From contig JALSNL010000266.1 in assembly GCA_026987055.1 (NCBI GenBank), positions 1 to 11,576 of the forward strand: a stretch of DNA of 11,576 nt. Reading direction: 5' to 3'. The first letter of the stretch is position 1; every line of letters begins with the position of its first letter. The notes beneath the pieces are model-generated. The model saw only the letters and a program-made list of their open reading frames with translations. It made no database searches and had not been told where the DNA came from. This document shows, in pieces, positions 6,323 through 11,576 of the stretch. Made by a program: the position numbers and the translations under genes. The DNA comes from Melioribacteraceae bacterium (GTDB taxonomy: Bacteria; Bacteroidota; Ignavibacteria; Ignavibacteriales; Melioribacteraceae).

Positions 6323-6736
6323 GTGGAAAGAAAAATAAGAGTAATAATTGCCAAAGCCGGTTTGGACGGACACGATAGAGGTGCAAAAGTTATTGCGGCA
6401 GCTTTACGTGATGCCGGTATGGAAGTAATTTATACCGGACTTAGGCAAACGCCAAAAACAATAGTCAATGCAGCCATTCAAGAAGATGTAGATGCAATTG
6501 GTATTAGTATTCTTTCCGGTGCACACATGACGGTTTTTCCGCAAATATTAGAAGAAATGAAAAACCAAGGTGTTGATGATATTCTTTTATTTGGCGGAGG
6601 AATAATTCCGGAAGAAGATATTGCAAAACTTAAAGAACTTGGTGTTGGCGAATTATTTACACCCGGAGCCGATACAACAGAAGTTGCACGCTTTTTAGAA
6701 AATTGGGTGAAGGAACATCCAAGGAATATTGAATAA
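6323..6736 (+). CDS. Stand-alone cobalamin B12-binding protein, methylmalonyl-CoA mutase C-terminal domain type
   Basis: This 137-residue protein consists only of the B12-binding Rossmann-like domain found at the C-terminus of methylmalonyl-CoA mutase. [22 protein letters not shown] (residues 11-32) contains the base-off/His-on motif DxHxxG (D15, H17, G20), H17 being the expected lower cobalt ligand. [10 protein letters not shown] (near 50-60) supplies the conserved SxL segment, and [11 protein letters not shown] the GG loop around the nucleotide tail. In split mutases this small subunit pairs with a separate catalytic subunit, converting (R)-methylmalonyl-CoA and succinyl-CoA. No catalytic subunit, epimerase or MeaB-type chaperone is adjacent, so the partner must be encoded elsewhere, or the protein serves another mutase of the family. 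GTG start with a good Shine-Dalgarno sequence. Confidence 0.9.
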   Translation: MERKIRVIIAKAGLDGHDRGAKVIAAALRDAGMEVIYTGLRQTPKTIVNAAIQEDVDAIGISILSGAHMTVFPQILEEMKNQGVDDILLFGGGIIPEEDIAKLKELGVGELFTPGADTTEVARFLENWVKEHPRNIE

Positions 6737-7045
6737 TTTTTTCATAAGTTAATTCTATAATTTATACGGGAAATAATTTGGTTTTTCCATAAATCTGCAA
6801 TAGATAAAACTTGTGAGAATTTTTAGCGTTTATGAAATAACTGAAATTAGTTTTTTATTAATAGACAACGAATTTTAAAAAATATCAACAAAACCTCGAA
6901 TGTTTGAAAACCGAATCGATTTTAATATTTAAAAATGGAATCGGTATAATACAAAATGAAAATACAATTTTGCTATTTTCTCATTCATTTCCAAAAGCTT
7001 TCTAATTTGGTTATCTTTCAAGTTAAATAATATTAAAATTAGCGA
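6737..7045. other. AT-rich spacer upstream of the acyltransferase gene
   Basis: This 309-nt stretch holds no supported gene or RNA. It is very AT-rich, begins with a T-run just after the preceding stop but without a GC-rich stem (so not a proper terminator), and contains one imperfect hairpin (6910-6945). The right end presumably carries the promoter of the next gene; I see no unambiguous -7/-33 pair. Confidence 0.6.
6910..6945. repeat. Imperfect inverted repeat (hairpin)
   Basis: Arms beginning ACCGA and ending TCGGT can form a 14-bp stem with 2 mismatches (outer 5 bp perfect, inner ATTTT/AAAAT) around a small AT-rich loop. No T-run follows, so it is not a standard terminator. It could be a decayed repeat or a structure in the leader of the next gene. 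Confidence 0.4.
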
Positions 7046-8149
7046 ATGCAAAAAAACAAAAAAAATAGAATTCTTTATTTAGATGTTATGCGTGCTTTTG
7101 CTGTGTTTATGATGATTCAAGGGCACACAGTAGATACTTTTTTAGCAGATAAATTTCGTTCTTCCGACTCTTTGTTTTATTTTCTTTGGTATAATCAAAG
7201 AGGATTTACCGCACCGATATTTATGTTTACTGCGGGTGTTGTTTTTACTTATTTACTTAAAATAGGGAAATATAATTTTAGTGAAAATCCAAGAGTAAAA
7301 AAAGGAATTAAAAGAGGTTTTTCTTTAATTGCCATTGGTTATTTGCTTCGTTTTCCAACAGAAAGAATTTTTGATTTCAGATTTGTAACTCCTGAAAAAT
7401 GGAGCTCCTTTTTTTCTGTTGATGCACTTCACTTAATTGGATTCGGATTGTTATTTATTATTATGCTTGTTTATTTGGCAGATAAATTTAGAATAAAGTT
7501 TACAACATTAACCTTTCTCTTTATCGCGATGTTGTTTATTGTTACGCCGGTTATAAAGCAAATTATTTTTACTAACTATTTCCCTGAATACATTGCTGCA
7601 TATTTTAACAACAAAACCGGCTCGCATTTCCCGTTTTTTCCTTGGTTGATTTATATTTTTGCCGGCTCTATACTTGGATTTTACTTAACTAACAAAGAAA
7701 ATATTTATAAGAAAAAAAAATTCAGCTATGTACTTGGTTCTTTGGGTATTAGTATGATTGGAATGTTTTTTATACTTTCTTACATTAAAGATTATGAATT
7801 TGAAGGAAACAGTATCCGGTTATATTCGTATAGTATAATCTTCTTAAGATTAGGATATGTAATTTTATTGAATGGCATAGTAAGCCTGATAATTCGAAAA
7901 AGTAAATCAATACCTAAAATTATAGTTGAAACAGGAAGACATACTTTAATTTTGTATATTGTGCATCTGGTAATGCTTTACGGAAGTGCTTGGTCTTTAG
8001 GGTTAAATTATTTATATGCGCGAAGTTTTAATACCATTGAAACAATTTTAACGGCTATAGTCATGCTTGGGCTAATGCTAATGCTTGTGATTGCAATTGA
8101 AAAAATAAAAAAAATAAAAAGAATTAAATTAGCAATTGAAAATATTTAA
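7046..8149 (+). CDS. Polytopic membrane acyltransferase, DUF1624 / heparan-alpha-glucosaminide N-acetyltransferase-like
   Basis: This 367-residue membrane protein has about ten hydrophobic segments (roughly residues 9-28, 55-72, 92-103, 125-145, 150-170, 195-215, 228-247, 262-285, 297-318 and 332-355). The N-terminal RILYLDVMRAFAVFMMIQGH (residues 8-27) follows the 'R...lDvlRg.a...Mi..H' pattern of DUF1624/HGSNAT and acyltransferase-3 families. APIFMFTAGVVF (54-65) and FPWLIYIFAGSILGF (about 196-210) fit DUF1624 better than acyltransferase-3. Such proteins are thought to acetylate or acylate cell-surface sugars across the membrane, but neither donor nor acceptor can be read from sequence. The C-terminus is strongly basic (KIKKIKRIK). 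It ends 12 nt before ruvB, so they may share a transcript. OpgC-like acyltransferase is the main alternative. Confidence 0.7.
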   Translation: MQKNKKNRILYLDVMRAFAVFMMIQGHTVDTFLADKFRSSDSLFYFLWYNQRGFTAPIFMFTAGVVFTYLLKIGKYNFSENPRVKKGIKRGFSLIAIGYLLRFPTERIFDFRFVTPEKWSSFFSVDALHLIGFGLLFIIMLVYLADKFRIKFTTLTFLFIAMLFIVTPVIKQIIFTNYFPEYIAAYFNNKTGSHFPFFPWLIYIFAGSILGFYLTNKENIYKKKKFSYVLGSLGISMIGMFFILSYIKDYEFEGNSIRLYSYSIIFLRLGYVILLNGIVSLIIRKSKSIPKIIVETGRHTLILYIVHLVMLYGSAWSLGLNYLYARSFNTIETILTAIVMLGLMLMLVIAIEKIKKIKRIKLAIENI

Positions 8150-8161
8150 TAAAAAAAGAAT

Positions 8162-9190
8162 ATGAGAAAATCAGAAACAACAACACCTTCTCTAAAAGAT
8201 GATGAAATCGGGTTTGAACAAACAATAAGACCTAAAAGATTTGAAGACTTTACCGGACAAAAAAAAATAACGGATAATCTAAAAGTATTTATTGGCGCTG
8301 CATTAAAAAGAGAAGAAAGTCTAGATCACGTTTTGCTTACCGGTCCGCCGGGATTAGGTAAAACGACTTTAGCAAATATTATTGCTAATGAAATGGGAGT
8401 AAAATTAAAAACTACTTCCGGACCTGTTTTGGAAAAACCCGGTGATTTGGCGGGATTATTAACTAACCTTGAAGAAAACTCCGTTCTGTTTATAGATGAA
8501 ATACATCGTTTAAGTTCCGTAGTAGAAGAGTATCTTTATTCGGCAATGGAAGATTATAAAATTGATATAATGATTGATACCGGTCCAAGTGCAAGAACTG
8601 TGCAAATAAAATTACCTCAATATACTTTGGTCGGAGCAACAACAAGAGCCGGTTTACTTACAGCTCCGTTGCGAGATCGATTTGGAATTAAATCCCGCTT
8701 GGATTATTATGACAGTTCTTTACTAAGTAAAATTATTAAACGTGCTGCAAAAATATTAAATATAGGAATTGATGAAGATGCCGCTGATGAAATAGCAAGA
8801 CGTTCCAGAGGAACACCACGTATTGCAAATCGTCTTTTAAGAAGAACAAGAGATTTTGCTGACTTTGAAAATTTGGATAAGATAAATGTAGCAATAGCCA
8901 AAAAAGCTTTGACTGCTTTGGAAGTTGATAATTTTGGACTTGATGAAATGGATAAAAGAATTATTTTAGCAATTATCGAAAAATTTAAAGGTGGTCCTGT
9001 TGGATTAAACACACTTGCTGTTTCTGTTAACGAAGATGCCGGAACTTTGGAAGAAGTTTACGAACCGTTTTTAATTCAACAAGGTTTTATTCAAAGAACA
9101 CCGCGTGGCAGGGAAGCAACGGATTTAGCTTATGTACGCTTCGGTAAAACAAGAATAAATAAAGAAGATCAAAGTAATTTATTTGAATAA
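8162..9190 (+). CDS. ruvB: Holliday junction branch migration helicase RuvB
   Basis: This 342-residue AAA+ motor is loaded by RuvA onto Holliday junctions and drives branch migration in recombination and repair. The domain order is standard. An N-terminal [15 protein letters not shown] (residues 22-36) precedes Walker [10 protein letters not shown] (61-69), then [13 protein letters not shown] (86-98) and Walker [10 protein letters not shown] (109-117; D112, E113). Sensor/arginine-finger region [18 protein letters not shown] and [16 protein letters not shown] follow, and a C-terminal winged helix ends in [11 protein letters not shown]. Length is normal (about 335-350). All motifs look intact. 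ruvA and ruvC are not adjacent. It follows the membrane acyltransferase by 12 nt without a strong Shine-Dalgarno sequence. A 228-nt spacer with hairpins separates it from kdsA. Confidence 0.97.
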   Translation: MRKSETTTPSLKDDEIGFEQTIRPKRFEDFTGQKKITDNLKVFIGAALKREESLDHVLLTGPPGLGKTTLANIIANEMGVKLKTTSGPVLEKPGDLAGLLTNLEENSVLFIDEIHRLSSVVEEYLYSAMEDYKIDIMIDTGPSARTVQIKLPQYTLVGATTRAGLLTAPLRDRFGIKSRLDYYDSSLLSKIIKRAAKILNIGIDEDAADEIARRSRGTPRIANRLLRRTRDFADFENLDKINVAIAKKALTALEVDNFGLDEMDKRIILAIIEKFKGGPVGLNTLAVSVNEDAGTLEEVYEPFLIQQGFIQRTPRGREATDLAYVRFGKTRINKEDQSNLFE

Positions 9191-9226
9191 AAAACATTTA
9201 CAAATTAATTTAAAATAATGTAATAC

Positions 9227-9237
9227 CAAGCAGCTTG
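9227..9237. repeat. Short palindrome CAAGC-A-GCTTG
   Basis: This perfect 5-1-5 inverted repeat at the left edge of a G+C-richer patch (9226-9260) in the ruvB-kdsA spacer is followed by CTCTACCGGGAGTTGACGCGG. The patch stands out from the AT-rich surroundings and looks like the remnant of an intergenic repeat. Confidence 0.35.
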
Positions 9238-9277
9238 CCTCTACCGGGAGTTGACGCGGAAAAATAAAATAATCCAA

Positions 9278-9296
9278 TTCCAAATTTGTTTTGGAA
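9278..9296. repeat. Perfect hairpin in the ruvB-kdsA spacer
   Basis: TTCCAAA and TTTGGAA form a perfect 7-bp stem with a 5-nt loop. It is not followed by a T-run, and it lies 88 nt after the ruvB stop, so termination is doubtful. It is the first of two perfect hairpins in this spacer. Confidence 0.45.
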
Positions 9297-9313
9297 AGCC
9301 GATATATTGGTAT

Positions 9314-9338
9314 CGTAGTTGCGAATCTCCTGATTCGC
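9314..9338. repeat. CGTAG-led hairpin element, copy 1
   Basis: CGTAG (9314-9318) is followed after 2 nt by GCGAATC-TCCT-GATTCGC (9321-9338), a perfect 7-bp stem with a 4-nt loop. A second CGTAG-led hairpin with a different stem lies after kdsA (10295-10324). The shared layout suggests a family of intergenic hairpins whose stems change while staying complementary. Confidence 0.5.
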
Positions 9339-9418
9339 TTAATGAAGAAGCTAAAGTTCAAAATATTACTTGAGCTTTAAATCTCTATTTTGATTTTAAT
9401 TCTTAGTAAAAGACAAAT

Positions 9419-10231
9419 ATGATTAAAATAAACAACATACAAATAGCAAATAATCTTCCTTTTGTTTTAATTGCCGGACCTTGTGTAATTGAAAATGAAG
9501 AAGTTACAATTACAACTGCAAAAAGAATAATGGAGATTTCTAACAAATTGGAAATCCCTTTTATCTTCAAATCAAGTTTTAAAAAAGCTAATAGAACAAG
9601 TTTAAATTCGTTTACAGGCTTGGAATTTGAAGAGGCAATTAACATATTAAAAAAAGTTAAGGAAAAATTTAATATTCCAATTTTAACTGATGTTCATACT
9701 GTAGAAGATATAGAAAAAGTTTCTCCGGTTGTTGATGTACTGCAAATTCCGGCGTTTTTATGTCGCCAAACAGATTTACTAATTGCGGCAGGTAAAAGTG
9801 GTAAAATTGTAAATATAAAAAAAGGACAATTCCTGGCACCTGAAGATATGAAACATGCAGCAGAAAAAGTTAAAAGTACAGGTAACACAAATATCCTTTT
9901 AACCGAAAGGGGAACAACATTCGGTTATCATAATTTAGTTGTTGATATGCGCTCGTTAGTTACAATGAATGAACTTGGTTATCCGGTTGTTATGGATGCA
10001 ACACATTCCGTGCAAATGCCAAGCAGTTCAAATGTAACCGGCGGAGAACCTAAATTTATTGAACCTTTAGCCAAAGCTGCTGCTGCAGTCGGAATTGCAG
10101 CGTTATTTTTAGAAGTACATCCTAATCCCAAAGAAGCGTTAAGTGATGCAGGAAGTCAGTTGCACATTGATAAACTTGAAAAATTATTGACTAAAATAAA
10201 AGATATTGATAAAGTTGTTAAAAGATACTGA
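9419..10231 (+). CDS. kdsA: Kdo-8-phosphate synthase, metal-dependent class
   Basis: This 270-residue cytosolic enzyme condenses arabinose 5-phosphate with phosphoenolpyruvate to 3-deoxy-manno-octulosonate 8-phosphate. Motifs in order: IAGPCVIE (residues 18-25), FKSSFKKANRTS (50-61), TDVHTVEDIEKV (90-101), IPAFLCRQTDLL (110-121), KKGQFLAPEDM (134-144), LTERGTTFGYHNLVVDMRSL (161-180), MDATHSVQMP (192-201). The metal ligands of the metal-dependent (Aquifex-type) class are present: C22, H196, E232 and D243, whereas the E. coli enzyme has Asn in place of the Cys. The ATG at 9419 gives the normal length. It is flanked on both sides by intergenic hairpins and lies 146 nt upstream of kdsD, so the two are probably one locus for Kdo synthesis. 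Confidence 0.96.
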   Translation: MIKINNIQIANNLPFVLIAGPCVIENEEVTITTAKRIMEISNKLEIPFIFKSSFKKANRTSLNSFTGLEFEEAINILKKVKEKFNIPILTDVHTVEDIEKVSPVVDVLQIPAFLCRQTDLLIAAGKSGKIVNIKKGQFLAPEDMKHAAEKVKSTGNTNILLTERGTTFGYHNLVVDMRSLVTMNELGYPVVMDATHSVQMPSSSNVTGGEPKFIEPLAKAAAAVGIAALFLEVHPNPKEALSDAGSQLHIDKLEKLLTKIKDIDKVVKRY

Positions 10232-10294
10232 AATAATTGAATTGTATTTTTATTGCTTTGCTGAAGTCTTCTTAAAATATATTTTTTCTCCAGG

Positions 10295-10328
10295 CGTAGC
10301 AGTAAAACAGATTACTAATCTGTTCTAC
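10295..10328. repeat. CGTAG-led hairpin element, copy 2
   Basis: AACAGATTACTAATCTGTT (10306-10324) is a perfect 19-nt palindrome, nine pairs around a central C. GTAG (10296-10299) and CTAC (10325-10328) can add an outer four-pair stem across a 6-nt one-sided bulge. The lead CGTAG is shared with the hairpin at 9314-9338. It sits in the kdsA-kdsD spacer, 50-80 nt before the kdsD start, so it could affect kdsD leader structure. Confidence 0.55.
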
Positions 10329-10377
10329 AAATATTGTAACCATTAATTGCTGAAATAACAAAACATTTGTGAATATT

Positions 10378-11349
10378 ATGACCGAACAAAATATTTTTGA
10401 AATTGGTAAAAAAGTAATCCGAATTGAAATGCATGCCATTGAAGATTTGTTAAATAAAATAAACTCATCTTTTGTTGAAGCTGTTAATTTAATTTATAAT
10501 TCATCGGGTAGAATTATTGTAACCGGTATGGGAAAATCGGGAATTGTTGCAAGAAAAATTGTGGCAACTTTTAATTCAACGGGAACATCAGCAGTTTACT
10601 TACATCCTACAGATGCATTGCACGGTGATTTGGGAATTGTTAGAAAAGAAGATGTTCTAATTGCAATTTCCAAAAGCGGTGTTACTGAAGAATTGCTAAG
10701 TTTAACCGCAATGGTAAAACGAATGGACGTTCCTGTAATTGCAATACTTGGAAATGAAAATTCGGCAATGGCAAATTTAAGTGATGTTGTTTTGGATATA
10801 AAAGTAAAAGAAGAAGCTTGTCCTCACGGACTTGCACCAACCTCATCAACAACCGTATCAATGGTTTTAGGCGATGCATTAGCTGTTGCTGTTCTGGAAA
10901 TAAGAGGATTTACAGCTAAAGATTTTGCTTCGTTACATCCCGCCGGCAGCCTTGGGAAAAAACTCTTATTAAGAATTTCCGAAATAATGTATAAAGAGAA
11001 TGACTTACCTGTGGTAAACCAAAATACTTCAATTAAAGATACAATTTTAGAAATGACAACTAAACGTCTTGGCGCTACTTGTGTTGTTGACGATAATAAT
11101 GAACTTACCGGAATTATAACAGACGGAGATTTACGCAGACAATTGGAAAAATCCCTTGATATAAAAACATTGCAAGCAAAAGATATAATGACCAAAAATC
11201 CCAAAACAATAAATGAAAAAGTTCTGGCATCTTTTGCACTTCAACAGATGGAAAAGTTTAATATTACCTCTTTGATTGCTACAGATGAAAATAATCAACC
11301 AATGGGAATTGTTCATTTACACGATCTTGTTAAATTAGGTTTACAGTAA
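10378..11349 (+). CDS. kdsD: D-arabinose 5-phosphate isomerase, KdsD/KpsF family
   Basis: This 323-residue enzyme interconverts ribulose 5-phosphate and arabinose 5-phosphate, supplying kdsA. An N-terminal SIS (sugar isomerase) domain carries TGMGKSGIVARK (residues 49-60), HPTDALHGDLG (76-86), ISKSGVTEEL (97-106), CPHGLAPTSSTT (148-159) and ASLHPAGSLGKKLL (184-197), including the conserved histidines H82 and H187. Two CBS domains follow at about 205-258 and 268-323, with ITDGDLRR closing the first. This layout and length match E. coli KdsD (328 residues). I chose ATG at 10378; a GTG at 10369 in the same frame would add three residues and cannot be excluded. No strong Shine-Dalgarno sequence precedes either. 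The lptC start follows 2 nt after the stop. Confidence 0.94.
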   Translation: MTEQNIFEIGKKVIRIEMHAIEDLLNKINSSFVEAVNLIYNSSGRIIVTGMGKSGIVARKIVATFNSTGTSAVYLHPTDALHGDLGIVRKEDVLIAISKSGVTEELLSLTAMVKRMDVPVIAILGNENSAMANLSDVVLDIKVKEEACPHGLAPTSSTTVSMVLGDALAVAVLEIRGFTAKDFASLHPAGSLGKKLLLRISEIMYKENDLPVVNQNTSIKDTILEMTTKRLGATCVVDDNNELTGIITDGDLRRQLEKSLDIKTLQAKDIMTKNPKTINEKVLASFALQQMEKFNITSLIATDENNQPMGIVHLHDLVKLGLQ

Positions 11350-11351
11350 TA

Positions 11352-11576
11352 ATGAAAAACATATCCGATTATATATTTTTTATTTTAATTGTTTTTACAT
11401 TTACTTTTTGTAACGAAACAAAGGTTGAACCAAAGGTAGCTTTAATTAGCAGTGAAAAATTACCGGATCAAGAAAGTCATAATGCAAAGATAACATTTAC
11501 TGAAGAAGGAAAGCTAAAAGCAATTTTATTTTCCGATACGATTAAAGTATTTTCGGAAAAACGGGAAACGGATTTG
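11352..11576 (+). CDS. lptC: LPS export periplasmic protein LptC-like lipoprotein, N-terminal part
   Basis: 75 codons are visible before the window ends. The start reads as a lipoprotein signal: MKN, a hydrophobic stretch (residues 7-19) and C20 in FTFC, a plausible though atypical lipobox. After it, LPDQES (residues 37-42), the strand AKITFTEEGKLKAILFSD (45-62) and IKVFSEKRET fit the LptC/YrbK family, whose beta-jellyroll bridges LptB2FG to LptA during LPS transport. E. coli LptC is anchored by a transmembrane helix; a lipoprotein form is known in other Gram-negatives. The gene begins 2 nt after the kdsD stop, so they are co-transcribed, joining Kdo synthesis to LPS export. The C-terminus is outside the window. 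Confidence 0.82.
   Translation, partial: MKNISDYIFFILIVFTFTFCNETKVEPKVALISSEKLPDQESHNAKITFTEEGKLKAILFSDTIKVFSEKRETDL

Noticed and set aside
6737..6760. T-run after the B12-binding gene as a rho-independent terminator
   Set aside because: The TTTTTT lacks a preceding GC-rich stem-loop; the upstream bases do not pair convincingly.
5128..6816. Shared 13-mer ATAAAACTTGTGA at 5128-5140 and 6804-6816 as a possible regulatory repeat
   Set aside because: At this AT content several exact 13-nt matches are expected by chance in a window of this size, and the flanks show no further similarity.
9191..9418. CRISPR array or tRNA in the structured ruvB-kdsA spacer
   Set aside because: The hairpins are different sequences, not regularly spaced direct repeats, and no cloverleaf or CCA-type acceptor end can be drawn.
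10682..11316. Minus-strand open frames opposite kdsD (also opposite the protease, endonuclease, ruvB and kdsA)
   Set aside because: They are antisense shadows of strongly conserved + strand genes, with no family motifs or start context of their own.

Overview
The window is AT-rich (roughly one third G+C by eye) and densely coded. All complete genes but one lie on the + strand; the exception is a divergent feoA-feoB pair at the left edge. Genes for Kdo synthesis (kdsB, kdsA, kdsD) and an LptC-like lipoprotein indicate a Gram-negative cell with lipopolysaccharide. Low G+C, patchy Shine-Dalgarno sequences, TAnnTTTG promoter-like boxes and intergenic hairpin repeats suggest the Bacteroidota/Chlorobi/Ignavibacteria group. 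That placement is inference; no rRNA gene is present to confirm it.

Layout: 1-355 (minus) holds the start of feoB and all of feoA (ferrous iron uptake), overlapping by ATGA. 540-2200 holds an isochorismatase-like hydrolase followed 2 nt later by a Ste24-type M48 membrane protease. 2225-3768 is a compact type II restriction-modification system: a beta-class amino-methyltransferase followed by an endonuclease that I recognise as a full-length relative of HinP1I (G^CGC). 3852-4911 is gatC-kdsB. 5264-6223 is a PLP-dependent D-cysteine desulfhydrase/ACC deaminase family enzyme. 6323-6736 is a free-standing cobalamin-binding small subunit of the methylmalonyl-CoA mutase type with a GTG start. 7046-9190 is a DUF1624-like membrane acyltransferase followed by ruvB. 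9419-11576 is kdsA, kdsD and the first 75 codons of lptC.

Functionally, kdsD makes arabinose 5-phosphate, kdsA condenses it with PEP to Kdo-8-phosphate, and kdsB activates Kdo as CMP-Kdo. LptC then belongs to the machine that moves finished LPS to the outer membrane. The phosphatase step (kdsC) is not encoded here. The remaining genes are housekeeping or metabolic.

The most notable item is the restriction-modification pair. The endonuclease keeps the HinP1I active-site spacing (D62, Q81, K83), but its partner is an amino-methyltransferase of the TSPPY type. Since GCGC contains no adenine, this predicts N4-methylcytosine protection. Two intergenic spacers around kdsA contain perfect hairpins with different stem sequences but a shared CGTAG lead, and the spacer after kdsB contains a tandem 20-bp repeat. 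Both look like dispersed intergenic repeat elements. I did not find tRNA or rRNA genes, a CRISPR array, a transposase or a convincing rho-independent terminator.
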